64,000 nt of DNA from an uncultured Bacteroidota bacterium (GTDB lineage Bacteria; Bacteroidota; Bacteroidia; Chitinophagales; Chitinophagaceae). Each line of letters starts with the position of its first letter. The stretch's first letter is position 1. Of the stretch, positions 46,877 to 56,600 are shown one piece after another. The translations under genes were made by a program, and so were the position numbers. Location of the stretch: positions 21,180-85,179 of the forward strand of contig CAIPJS010000076.1 of the NCBI GenBank assembly GCA_903865435.1, read 5' to 3'. Below the pieces are notes generated by a model. The model saw only the letters and a list, made by a program, of their open reading frames with translations. It had not been told where the DNA came from and did no database searches.

Positions 46877-48193
46877 ATGGAAGTAGCCGAAAAAAAATTA
46901 GGTTTATGGACTAGTACTTCTTTAGTAGTAGGCAATATGATTGGAGCAGGTGTTTTTCTAATGCCTGCTACACTAGCTAGTTTTGGAGGCATAAGTTTAT
47001 TAGGTTGGGTATGCTCGGCTATTGGTGCTTTTTTAATTTCAAAAGTGTTTGCGCATTTAAGTAATTTATTACCCGCTGCCAACGGAGGTCCTTATGCTTA
47101 TTCTCAAAAAGGCCTAGGTGACTTCGCAGGTTTTTTAGTAGCCTGGAGTTATTTAGTTTCGGTATGGTGTACTAATGCGGCTATTACGGTTTCTTTTATT
47201 AGTGCTTTAAGTACTTTCATTCCTGCATTAGCTTCTAACTCATTATTGGCTATTGTTACAGGCTTGGGTACTATTTGGTTTTTAACTTGGATCAATTCTT
47301 TAGGCATTTTTACTTCTGGTGTGGTACAATTAATAACCACCATTTTAAAAATTGTGCCTATTATTTTAATTGGCCTTGCTGGTTTATTTTATATTCATTG
47401 GGACAATTTCTTACCCTTCAATACAAGTGGAACTTCTACCATTGCTGCCATTACAGCCACAACTACTTTAACTTTTTTTGCTTTTTTGGGTATTGAATGT
47501 GCTACCATTCCTTCGGGTAGCGTAGACAATTCGGCAGTTACCGTTGCAAAAGCTACTACTTTAGGAACACTTATCGCCACTGTGGTATATATTTTAAGTA
47601 CAGTAAGTATAATGGGCATGATTCCAGCAGCACAATTAAAAAATAGTGTAACACCTTTTGCCGATGCAGCAGTATTAATATGGGGCCATGGGGCCGAGTA
47701 CTGGATAAGCGCAGGGGTTGCTATTGCTGCCTTTGGAGCTTTGAATGGTTATATATTAATTCAAGGTCAACTACCTTATGCCATTGCTAAAGACAAATTA
47801 TTTCCTGAAATTTTCATGCGTTTAAATGTAAAAGGAGTGCCAGTACTTGGGGTAGTTATTTCAAGTGTATTTGTTTCTGTATTAATGAGCATGAATTATA
47901 CCAAGGCCTTAGTAGAGCAGTTTAAGTTTTTAATGTTAATGACTACTTCTACTATTTTAATTCCTTATATTTTTTGTAGCGCTTCTTATTTAATTATGAG
48001 ATTGAGACTAGGATTTAAATCAAGTAAACATTTAGCCATGGCTATTTTATTAGTTTCTCTTACTTTTATATTTTGTTTATGGTTAATGATTGGCTTGGGT
48101 CAAGAAATTGTTTTCTGGGGCTTTTTCTTAACCATGTCTGCAGTGCCAATTTATGTTTTTGCTATTTGGAAAAAAGAACAACAATTACATTAA
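46877..48193 (+). CDS. APC-family amino-acid permease, AdiC-like
   Basis: This 438-residue permease has about 12 membrane helices. The first helix holds the substrate-backbone-binding motif GNMIGAGVFLMPATLASFGG, and its continuation (LLGWVCSAIGAFLISKVFAHL, NGGPYAYSQKGLGDFAGF) resembles the arginine/agmatine antiporter AdiC. An arginine-like or other amino-acid substrate is thus likely but unproven. Its start codon is 2 bp after xylA and the pentein-fold hydrolase follows after 12 bp. The pairing with a guanidino-group hydrolase supports import of arginine or methylarginines. Confidence 0.88.
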   Translation: MEVAEKKLGLWTSTSLVVGNMIGAGVFLMPATLASFGGISLLGWVCSAIGAFLISKVFAHLSNLLPAANGGPYAYSQKGLGDFAGFLVAWSYLVSVWCTNAAITVSFISALSTFIPALASNSLLAIVTGLGTIWFLTWINSLGIFTSGVVQLITTILKIVPIILIGLAGLFYIHWDNFLPFNTSGTSTIAAITATTTLTFFAFLGIECATIPSGSVDNSAVTVAKATTLGTLIATVVYILSTVSIMGMIPAAQLKNSVTPFADAAVLIWGHGAEYWISAGVAIAAFGALNGYILIQGQLPYAIAKDKLFPEIFMRLNVKGVPVLGVVISSVFVSVLMSMNYTKALVEQFKFLMLMTTSTILIPYIFCSASYLIMRLRLGFKSSKHLAMAILLVSLTFIFCLWLMIGLGQEIVFWGFFLTMSAVPIYVFAIWKKEQQLH

Positions 48194-48205
48194 AAATATT
48201 ATTGC

Positions 48206-49075
48206 ATGAATGCTCATTCAGAATCGGGAAAACTCAATACTTTATTTATTAAAAAAGCGGCTGCTGCATTTATAAACGATGCGCATATAACTAAGCATTG
48301 GGAGACTTTGAATTATTTAGGAAAACCTTTAATAGAAAAAGCCCTTACTGAATACGAGTCCTTTGAACAAATTTTAAAAGACAATGGAGCTCAAATTTTA
48401 TATTTTCCTGAAGACAGTACAGTGAATATGGATTCTATATATTGCAGAGATGCTGCTATTGCTACAAGCAAGGGCATGATAATTTGCAATATGGGAAAGG
48501 AAGGAAGAAAGCATGAACCTCTGGCTCAACAAAAAGCTTATGAAGCAGAAGGCATTCCAGTCCTAGGCGTGATTCAAGCTCCTGGCACCATTGAAGGAGG
48601 AGATGTTGCTTGGTTAGATGCTAAAACTTTAGCCGTAGGCCATACCTATAGAACCAATGAAGAAGGTATTAAACAAGTAACCGCCTTATTAAAGCCATTA
48701 GGTGTGGAAGTGATCACTGTGCCCATGCCACATTATAGAGGCCCTTCCGATGTATTTCATTTAATGTCGGTATTAAGTCCAGTGGCTGACAATTTAGCTG
48801 TGGTATATTCCCCATTGATACCTATTGTATTTAGAAATGAATTAATTAAAAGAGGTTTTGAATTAGTAGAAGTACCAGAAGTCGAATTTGATAGTATGGG
48901 CTGTAATGTTTTAGCGATTGCGCCTCGTACTTGTTTGATGGTAAAAGGCAATCCTATTACGAAGTCTCGATTAGAAGCTGCAGGTTGTAAAGTCATTGAA
49001 TATGAAGGTGCAGAAATTAGTGTGAAAGGAGGCGGAGGCCCCACTTGTTTAACGCGTCCAGTTTCACGTGACTAA
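48206..49075 (+). CDS. Dimethylarginine dimethylaminohydrolase-like (pentein-fold) hydrolase
   Basis: This 289-residue protein is of the guanidino-group-modifying superfamily (DDAH, arginine deiminase). Recognisable are IYCRDAAIATSKGMIICNMG, EGGDVAWLDAKTLAVGHTYRTNEEG, FHLMSVLSP (the His-bearing block, HLKS in DDAH) and the C-terminal nucleophile Cys in GGGGPTCLTRP. DDAH converts methylated arginines to citrulline and methylamines; arginine deiminase or a related activity is possible. It is 12 bp downstream of the AdiC-like permease. No carbamate kinase or ornithine transcarbamylase is nearby, so a full arginine-deiminase pathway is not encoded here. Confidence 0.85.
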   Translation: MNAHSESGKLNTLFIKKAAAAFINDAHITKHWETLNYLGKPLIEKALTEYESFEQILKDNGAQILYFPEDSTVNMDSIYCRDAAIATSKGMIICNMGKEGRKHEPLAQQKAYEAEGIPVLGVIQAPGTIEGGDVAWLDAKTLAVGHTYRTNEEGIKQVTALLKPLGVEVITVPMPHYRGPSDVFHLMSVLSPVADNLAVVYSPLIPIVFRNELIKRGFELVEVPEVEFDSMGCNVLAIAPRTCLMVKGNPITKSRLEAAGCKVIEYEGAEISVKGGGGPTCLTRPVSRD

Positions 49076-49160
49076 AAAAGACACGGTACCTCAAACGGGG
49101 TAAGTTTAAAATTGGCTCACTTAATAAGTACTAAGTTCGCTTTATCTTATTTGATTGGTT

Positions 49161-49715
49161 TTATTTATTCCAATCCCATAATACAATATCCCAAGAAGCG
49201 CCACCATAGCCAATGGTATGAATAATTTCAAAGCCTGTTTTTAAATGCGCTTTAATAGATCTTGGATTGTCCTGCGCTACATCGGTAATACAATAAGTAA
49301 ATTCTTTTTGCAATTCAGTTTTAAAAAAGCCATACATTTTTTGAACCAGCCCTTGACCACGATAATTTTTACCCACACATAGCTGCCCCACTAAAACATA
49401 ATTCGTTTCTTTGAGTGGCTTATTGTTAAAACTTAGTTTATCTGTCTCATCAAATAGACTATCTAATAAGGGGTGACCTCCGTAAATAGATTTTACCGCC
49501 ACCATGGCATAGCCAACTACTTTATTGCCGTCTATTGCTATAACAGAAGGGCTGGCAGTATTCATTTGCTTTAAAAATTCAAAACTATATTCTGCTGTGA
49601 CAAAACCTTCCTTAGCTGCTTCTTCTGCGCTAATTAATTTTTTTAAATTCTCTTTTTGTAATAATCGAATGCCTTCAATTTCTGTATCATTTGTTACACG
49701 CACTATTTCAACCAT
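49161..49715 (-). CDS. GNAT family N-acetyltransferase
   Basis: This 184-residue protein is a GNAT acetyltransferase. The acetyl-CoA-binding segment VLVGQLCVGKNYRGQGLVQKMYGF (about 107-130) carries the R/Q-x-x-G-x-G/A pattern as RGQGLV. N-terminal TNDTEIEGIRLLQKEN is the usual first helix, and KVVGYAMVAVKS is the central strand. The substrate is not predictable. It faces the DDAH-like gene across an 85-bp gap and lies downstream of the chloride channel gene on the same strand (51 bp). Confidence 0.88.
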   Translation of the reverse strand: MVEIVRVTNDTEIEGIRLLQKENLKKLISAEEAAKEGFVTAEYSFEFLKQMNTASPSVIAIDGNKVVGYAMVAVKSIYGGHPLLDSLFDETDKLSFNNKPLKETNYVLVGQLCVGKNYRGQGLVQKMYGFFKTELQKEFTYCITDVAQDNPRSIKAHLKTGFEIIHTIGYGGASWDIVLWDWNK

Positions 49716-49766
49716 TGTATTTTTTTAAATCTTTACTTATTTAATTTTTATTTGCGTTCAATTCTT

Positions 49767-51053
49767 TTATAACTCTTTAGTCTTAGTTATAAAATTATAT
49801 AAATCATATTTGGCGCCAATTTTAAGTTTAGCACTATAAATGCCATTCATTCCAGAAGCGAAATATGCCACTGTACTAGCAAGCCCCACAAATATACCGG
49901 CCTGTATTCCAAATAGCTCCATACCCATAATAATGGAGGCAATGACACAATGCGTAGCCCCTGCAAATACAGCCACAAAGCCCATTCCAGCCAGAAGGGC
50001 CATAGGTAGGGGAATAAACCAAACAAGTATATTACCCAGGGTAGCACCTATAAAAAATAAGGGTGTTACTTCACCACCCTTAAAGCCTGCGCTTAAAGTA
50101 AAGCTGGTTAATAATAACTTTAATGCAAAATCAAAATGGCCAGCAGGAGTCATAAAGGCATCTACGATAGAAGGAATACCTAATCCAATATATTTTGTAT
50201 TGCGAAACAGTACAATAAATAAAGCAATTATGACACCTCCAATAAACGGACGCCAAGGTGCAAATTTTATTTTTGAAAATAGACCTTCAAAAAATTTACC
50301 AGTATAAATAAAAAAGAAAGCAGCTAGCCCAAAAATAATTCCTGCAAGCATTGTCCAACTTAAACTGCTTAATGTAAAACCAGGTATAATGCTAATAGTA
50401 TAGACAGTATGTTTTACCTGCCAAGCCAAACAAATATAATGTGCACCAAAGGCTGCTAAAAAACTAGGAATAATATTTTCAAATTTTATTTTTTTAAAAC
50501 TCATTATTTCTAAAGCAAATACAGCAGCTGCCCATGGTGTTCCAAACACTGCAGCAAAACCTGCACTCACACCCATTATGAGTATGGTTTTTCTTTCAGC
50601 AGCATTTAATTTAAATACATTTGTCAATTGATCTGCAATAGCGCCACCCATTTGCACCGCAGTGCCTTCTCTGCCTGCAGAGCCTCCTCCAATATGTGTA
50701 AGTAAAGTACTTATAAATACAAACGGGGCCATTAGAAAGGGAATGGGTTTCAGCTTCTCATCTGTTTGCGAAGCTTGCGTACTAATAGTTTCTGCAGCTT
50801 GGTGCGTTTCTATAATTAAGTTATTTCCTTTTTTAGTTTCACCGCCATAATAATGGTAAGCAAGACCAATACCTAATCCCATTAAGGGTAAAAAATTAAC
50901 TATCCAAATATGATCACTACGCCATTGGGTAACATAATCTAAGGCCATTAAAAACCATGCAGTGGCAGAGCCTATTAAACTTGCCGTTAAAATAGTAATG
51001 GCTAGCCATTTCAGCATACATAAAAAACTTGTATTTATATTTTTCATTTGCAT
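49767..51053 (-). CDS. ClC-type voltage-gated chloride channel family protein
   Basis: This 428-residue integral membrane protein belongs to the bacterial ClC family. The selectivity-filter/gate motif is GGSAGREGTAVQMGGAIADQ near 125-143: the gating Glu is present, but the usual Pro of GREGP is Thr. GFKGGEVTPLFFIGATLGN near 325 matches the second conserved motif (GGxFxPxLxxG). About ten or more helices are visible, and no CBS domain follows. Whether it is a channel or an exchanger, and whether for chloride or fluoride, cannot be told from sequence alone. It starts 57 bp from the CBU_0592 gene. Confidence 0.9.
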   Translation of the reverse strand: MQMKNINTSFLCMLKWLAITILTASLIGSATAWFLMALDYVTQWRSDHIWIVNFLPLMGLGIGLAYHYYGGETKKGNNLIIETHQAAETISTQASQTDEKLKPIPFLMAPFVFISTLLTHIGGGSAGREGTAVQMGGAIADQLTNVFKLNAAERKTILIMGVSAGFAAVFGTPWAAAVFALEIMSFKKIKFENIIPSFLAAFGAHYICLAWQVKHTVYTISIIPGFTLSSLSWTMLAGIIFGLAAFFFIYTGKFFEGLFSKIKFAPWRPFIGGVIIALFIVLFRNTKYIGLGIPSIVDAFMTPAGHFDFALKLLLTSFTLSAGFKGGEVTPLFFIGATLGNILVWFIPLPMALLAGMGFVAVFAGATHCVIASIIMGMELFGIQAGIFVGLASTVAYFASGMNGIYSAKLKIGAKYDLYNFITKTKEL

Positions 51054-51110
51054 TAGCGTATGAACTAATTCCCTTGGCTATTTAATTAGTAAAACATTTA
51101 ATTCTATCAT

Positions 51111-51371
51111 TTATATATTAATGTCATTTCCCTTTTGTTTATCTTTTTTTGTAAGCATTACAATAGCAATAATCACCCATACAATATTGACCAACATAGA
51201 GGGGTAAGCCTGGTGATAATAGGTATTTAAAATAAAAAACAAACCCCCTACAATATTGGCAATCACATAGATTTTACTATGGGCTGCCAGTTTACCTGTA
51301 ATATTTAAGGCATAAGACCCTACAATCAAAACAGAGGCAATCCAACCCAACACTTCTATTAATATACGCAT
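51111..51371 (-). CDS. CBU_0592-like small membrane protein
   Basis: This 86-residue protein has three membrane segments (about 5-22, 34-52, 58-75) and the pattern LGWIASVLIVGSYALNITGKL...NIVGGLFFILNTYYHQAYPSMLVNIVWV, which I recall from CBU_0592-family proteins. Their function is unknown. It is the first gene of a minus-strand run with the ClC gene and may be co-transcribed with it (57 bp gap). Its start codon ATG 51371 is divergent from the carbonic anhydrase, 92 bp apart. Confidence 0.78.
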   Translation of the reverse strand: MRILIEVLGWIASVLIVGSYALNITGKLAAHSKIYVIANIVGGLFFILNTYYHQAYPSMLVNIVWVIIAIVMLTKKDKQKGNDINI

Positions 51372-51463
51372 GCAATAAAATTAAGTTAAATAGCATAAAT
51401 GCCTGGTTAAATGATGATTAAACTTTAAACAAAATCCAAAATATTGCCTAATTTTATTCTTGC

Positions 51464-52096
51464 ATGGAAAAATCATACAATAAGCTTTTAGAGAACAATA
51501 AAAAGTGGGTAGCAGACCAATTGGCTTTGGACCCAACTTATTTTCAAAAACTGGCCAATAGCCAACATCCCGAATATTTATGGATAGGCTGCTCTGATAG
51601 CAGGGTGCCTGCCAATCAAATTACGGGCACTTTACCAGGGGACATTTTTGTTCATCGCAATATTGCCAATATGGTCATTCATAGCGATATGAATATGCTA
51701 AGTGTTTTATCTTATGCTGTAGAAGTGTTGAAAGTCAAACACATAATTGTTTGCGGACACTATGGCTGCGGTGGGGTGATGGCTGCCATGGAAAACAAAC
51801 AATTTGGATTAATTGATAATTGGCTAAGACATATTAAAGATGTGTACCGTTTTCATTTTAAAGAATTAGAATCTATCACAGACAAAAAGCAAAGAGCAGA
51901 TAGATTAGTGGAATTAAATGTGATTGAACAAGTTCAAGACTTGGGAAAAACTTCCATTGTTCAAAATGCATGGAAAAGAGAACAACCTTTGCATTTGCAT
52001 GGCTGGGTGTATGATGTAAAAGACGGTATCATCAAGGACTTAGATGTGAATTTTAAAGGCACAAGTGATATTCACAGTGTTTTCCACTTAGATTAA
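51464..52096 (+). CDS. Beta-class carbonic anhydrase
   Basis: This 210-residue enzyme interconverts CO2 and bicarbonate in the cytosol. The zinc-binding Cys-Asp-Arg segment is [16 protein letters not shown] near 42-57, followed by VHRNIANMV, and the His-x2-Cys pair [13 protein letters not shown] (near 99-111). It supplies bicarbonate for carboxylases. Length fits the plant-like beta-CA group. The fucosidase gene starts 29 bp later, with no obvious functional connection. Confidence 0.96.
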   Translation: MEKSYNKLLENNKKWVADQLALDPTYFQKLANSQHPEYLWIGCSDSRVPANQITGTLPGDIFVHRNIANMVIHSDMNMLSVLSYAVEVLKVKHIIVCGHYGCGGVMAAMENKQFGLIDNWLRHIKDVYRFHFKELESITDKKQRADRLVELNVIEQVQDLGKTSIVQNAWKREQPLHLHGWVYDVKDGIIKDLDVNFKGTSDIHSVFHLD

Positions 52097-52125
52097 CGAG
52101 CATCTTAATTTATAATTATTTCCCT

Positions 52126-53448
52126 ATGAAAAATTTCATTCTAGTAGCCTTGTGCTTTTTTTTTATCAATGCAAAAGCGCAAACCTACATTCCTTCTAAA
52201 GAAAATATAAAAGCCAGAACTGCTTTTCAGGACAATAAGTTTGGTATGTTTATCCATTGGGGAGATTTTAGTGTACTTGGAGATGGCGAATGGGTGATGG
52301 AAAATAAAGGCATCAATAAAACAGATTATACAAAACTGATTAAATTATTTAATCCAGTAAATTTTGATGCGGCTAAATGGGTAAGCACTGCTAAGAATGC
52401 AGGCATGAAATACATTGTACTTATTACAAGACATCATGATGGATTTTCAAATTGGGATACCAAACAATCTGCTTGGAAAATTACCAATACTTCATTCAAA
52501 AGAGATCCATTGAAAGAGTTGGCAGCAGAATGTAAAAAGCAAGGCATCAAGCTTGGTTTCTATTATTCCTTATTGGATTGGAATAGAGAAGACTATCCTT
52601 ATGAAACAGGTAAAACAGGGAAAAAAGCTGGAAGAACTACGAAAAGTAATTATGATTCCTATTTAAAATTTATGAAGGGCCAATTAACGGAATTGCTTAC
52701 CAATTATGGAGATATTTCCTGTATTTGGTTTGATGGACATTGGGACCAAACCAATCCTGAAGGATCCAAAGACAGAACCTCTCGTTTGAATTGGAAATAT
52801 GATGAAATTTATAGTCTAATACATAAGTTACAACCTGCTTGTATGATTGGAAACAATCATCATCTAGATCCTATTACCGGCGAAGACTTTCAAATGTTTG
52901 AACAAGACTTACCTGGGCAAAACAATTCAGGATTAAGTTTTCAAACAGCCTCTGAATTGCCTTTGGAGTCTTGTATTACTATGAATGATTCATGGGGGTT
53001 CAAAATCAATGACCATAATTTTAAATCCTTTAATAATATCATTCAAACCTTGGTGGGTGCGGCGGGACGCAATTCTAATTTATTATTAAATGTAGGGCCC
53101 ATGGCCAATGGAGAAATACAAGAAGAATTTAGAGATACGCTAGCCTTAGTAGGTAAATGGGTTAAAAAATATGGAGCTAGTATTTATGGTACAAGAGGGG
53201 GCCCTTTGGCGCCACAAAATTGGGGCGTGACCACGCAAGATGCGAAGCATGTTTATGTGCATATTTTAGCACCACGAAATACTTCTGGTTTATTTATCCC
53301 TGGTAAAATAAAGGCAACTAAAGTAAATTTAATGGGAACGACTACATCCTTGCCTTTTATAGTAAAAAATAATGGTATATTAATTGATACGCATGGGTTA
53401 AATATAACAGGTCCAGATACCATTATTGAAATACAAAAAGCACTTTAG
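52126..53448 (+). CDS. Exported alpha-L-fucosidase, GH29
   Basis: This 440-residue GH29 enzyme removes alpha-L-fucose from glycans in the periplasm or outside. The signal peptide ends FINAKAQ. Family signatures are FGMFIHWGDFSVLGDGEWVM, YIVLITRHHDGFSNWDT and GIKLGFYYSLLDW. The nucleophile Asp is in CIWFDGHWD near 205. A C-terminal beta domain (about 350-440) is present. It lies 29 bp after carbonic anhydrase and 159 bp before the Oar-like receptor. Retention of the active-site residues suggests a working enzyme; algal or host glycans are plausible substrates. Confidence 0.94.
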   Translation: MKNFILVALCFFFINAKAQTYIPSKENIKARTAFQDNKFGMFIHWGDFSVLGDGEWVMENKGINKTDYTKLIKLFNPVNFDAAKWVSTAKNAGMKYIVLITRHHDGFSNWDTKQSAWKITNTSFKRDPLKELAAECKKQGIKLGFYYSLLDWNREDYPYETGKTGKKAGRTTKSNYDSYLKFMKGQLTELLTNYGDISCIWFDGHWDQTNPEGSKDRTSRLNWKYDEIYSLIHKLQPACMIGNNHHLDPITGEDFQMFEQDLPGQNNSGLSFQTASELPLESCITMNDSWGFKINDHNFKSFNNIIQTLVGAAGRNSNLLLNVGPMANGEIQEEFRDTLALVGKWVKKYGASIYGTRGGPLAPQNWGVTTQDAKHVYVHILAPRNTSGLFIPGKIKATKVNLMGTTTSLPFIVKNNGILIDTHGLNITGPDTIIEIQKAL

Positions 53449-53484
53449 TACTTTCCAATAGCTTCATTATCAATGTTTCTCCTA

Positions 53485-53547
53485 GGTAACAATTTAGTAA
53501 CATGAGAGGTAACAATTTGGTAACATGAGAGGTAACAATTTGGTAAC
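53485..53547. repeat. Three 23-bp direct repeats upstream of Oar-like receptor
   Basis: Two full units (GGTAACAATTTAGTAACATGAGA at 53485-53507, and the same with one base change at 53508-53530) and a 17-bp partial (53531-53547) are arranged head to tail. Within each, GGTAAC/AGTAAC is itself repeated 11 bp apart. They end 60 bases before the receptor start, upstream of a near-consensus -7 box (TTCTTTTG at 53580-53587), as regulator binding sites would. Confidence 0.85.
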
Positions 53548-53607
53548 TTTTAAATAGCCTTTAACAATTCATTATGTTCTTCTTTTGTGGTTCAAATTAA
53601 GAAACAA

Positions 53608-56600
53608 ATGAAAAAAGTACTATTAAGTATTATCCTAGGTTTAAGTTTAGTGAGTGTTTTTGCTCAAGAAACTTCTTCAACTTTAAGTGGACGTGTTACC
53701 AATGAAAAAAATGAAATTGTTGCCGGCGCAACCATCAAATTAACGCACGTTCCAACGGGCGCAACAACTACTTTTCAATCCAATGCAAAAGGATTGTTTG
53801 TAGCACCTAACTTAAAACCAGGTGGTCCTTATGTTATTAAAATCAGCTCTGTTGGTTTTAAAGACCAGGATTACAATGATGTTACTTTAACATTGGGAAA
53901 CAATCCTGATGTGAATATCATCTTGTCTTCAAAAGTGAATCAACTTTCTGATGTTGTCGTAAACAGCAACAGCAAAAAAAGAGCAGAGGGTGGTACTGTA
54001 ATTGGCGCAAGACAATTAAACGCTTTACCTACTCTAGGTAGAAGCTTAAGTGATTTCACAAGATTAACTCCACAGTCTAATAACAACTCATTTGCAGGTT
54101 CTAGCTTCCGTTACAATAACCTAACTATTGACGGTGCAATCAACAATGATGCATTTGGATTTAGTAACTCAGCTGGTGGAACAAGTGGCGGTGGTCAATC
54201 TGGCGCAGCAGGTTCTGGAACAAGAACAAACCCATATAGCTTGGATGTGATTCAAGAAGTTCAAGTGCAATTAGCACCATTTGATGTTAAATTAGGAAAT
54301 TTCACAGGTGGTAGCGTAAATGCGGTAACTAAGAGCGGTACCAATGAGTTTCATGGTAGTGTTTATAACTATGCCCGTAATGCGAGCTTAGTAGGTAATA
54401 GTGTGGATGGTTTAAAAACCCCAATGGCTTCTAGTTTTTATGACTATAACCAAGGTGTTACAATTAGTGGTCCAATTTTAAAGAACAAAGCGTTCTTTAT
54501 CGTAAACTATGAAAGAACAGATCGTCAAGAACCAAGTTCTTACAATATTGGTGATCCAGGTGCTGCAATTACTTTAGCTGAAGCACAATCTATTGTAACT
54601 AAGTTACAAACTAAGTATGGCTACGATCCAGGTAGTTATATGGGTGCATATACTATTTTTACAAAAAGTGATAAATTATTTGGTCGCTTAGATTTCAACA
54701 TCAATGATAAAAACACATTGACAGTTCGTGGTATTTATACTAATGGAAGTGGTAATAACTTAGAGCGTTCTGCTACTAACTTCCAATTTGGTTCAACTGA
54801 CTTTACACAATACACAAAGAATATTAACTTAACTGCAGAATTAAAAACGAAGTTCAGCAATAGCGTTAACAATCAATTTAATGTAAGTTATATTAATGTT
54901 CATGAATACAGAGATTTCCCTGGAACTTTAGCTCCTTATATGGATATTGATAACGGTCGTATTACTTTAGGTACTTGGAGAGAAGCTTCTATCTATAACT
55001 TAAAGCAAACCACTTTTGAATTATCTGACAACTTAACTATTACAAAAGGCATTAATAAATTCACATTAGGTACGCATAATGAATTCTATGATTTATCTTA
55101 TGGATTCATTAACTCATACAATGGTCGTTGGGAATATTCAAGAGGTTTAACTAGCTTCTTGAATGACAACCCTAGCCGTATTCGTGGAGCGTTTATCACT
55201 GCTCCAGGTTTAGATGGAACAAGAAATGGTATTTATAATAATCCGCCTAATCCGTTTAAAGTTGCCTTAATGAGTGCATATTTCCAAGACGAAATATCTG
55301 CAAGCAGCAAATTTAAAGTGAGCCCTGGTATTCGTTTTGACTACTCATATGTAGGTAATCAACCTGTTATTGATGCTGGCTTAAATGGCACTAATGCAGT
55401 AGGATACGTTTCTGCAAAACCTACTTATAGCGCTCCAGCATTTAGTACTTTAACTGATCAAATTCCTTCTCGCGTTTCAATTTCTCCTCGTTTAGGATTT
55501 ACTTATGATGTGAAAGGCGACCAATCTATTGTGATTAGAGGCGGTACGGGTATCTTTACTGGTAAGGTTCCATTTGCATGGTACGGATACGCTTACACTT
55601 TAAGTGGTAACACTTATGGTAATATTGACTGGAATGGTCCAGCAGCAGGAGCAACTGTTCCATTGGCTTTTAACACTGATAAATTAAAGGATACTGTTAC
55701 TAAATATGGCGGTGCTTCAAGAAGTGCAACCAGAGAAGTAGATGTATTTGACAATAACTTTAAATTACCAACTGTTTGGAGAAGTAGTTTAGCGGTTGAT
55801 TACAAATTTGGTAATGGCTACAAATTCACTGGTGACGTTTTATTTACTAAAACAATCTATGATGTGAAGTACGAGCAAATCAACTTAAAAGATTCCGTTG
55901 CTTACTTTACTTCAGGACCTACTCAAACACCAGTATATGTGGGTGGTAAATACAATTCAAACTACTCTAACGTTTACTTTTTAACAAACACAAGTGAAGG
56001 TTATAGATATAACTTGACAGCACAATTGTCAAAAGCTACCAACAACATTTCAATGGGTAAAACTGTTGCAAATATGAACTGGAGTGTTGCTTATACTTAT
56101 GGTATGAGTAAGGATATCACAAATGGTATTCGTAACTCTTGGGAAAGTAGTTATAACGTAAACCCAACAATTACGCCAAGTAATTCTCAATTAGCTTATT
56201 CTAACTTTGATTTACGTCACAGAATTGTTGCTACTTTCTCAAATAATTTCATTTGGAATAAAATGAATTCAACTTCAGTTGCGTTTGTTTATTCTGGTCA
56301 ATCAGGCAATCCTTATAGTCTAATTTATCAATCAGCTCCATTTGGTAACGGATCTAATGCTCCATTACCTTATATTCCTAAAGATGCTACTGATATTATT
56401 TTTAGAGATATCAAAGATGCTGCTGGTAACGTAACATATACTGCTGCAAACCAATCTACAGATTTCTTTAATTTTGTAAATAACGATGATTATTTAAAAA
56501 CTAGAAAAGGACAATACGCGGAAAGAAACGGAATGCGTACACCATGGGTACACCAATTAGATATGAAATTAATGCATGAATTTAAGTTGAATAAAAATAA

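Noticed and set aside
49840-50307. 155-aa plus-strand ORF opposite the ClC gene
   Set aside because: It is a shadow of the ClC coding frame, Pro- and Lys-rich with no domain. The ClC motifs on the minus strand are decisive.
53485-53547. Direct repeats as a CRISPR array
   Set aside because: The units are contiguous with no unique spacers and no cas gene is nearby.
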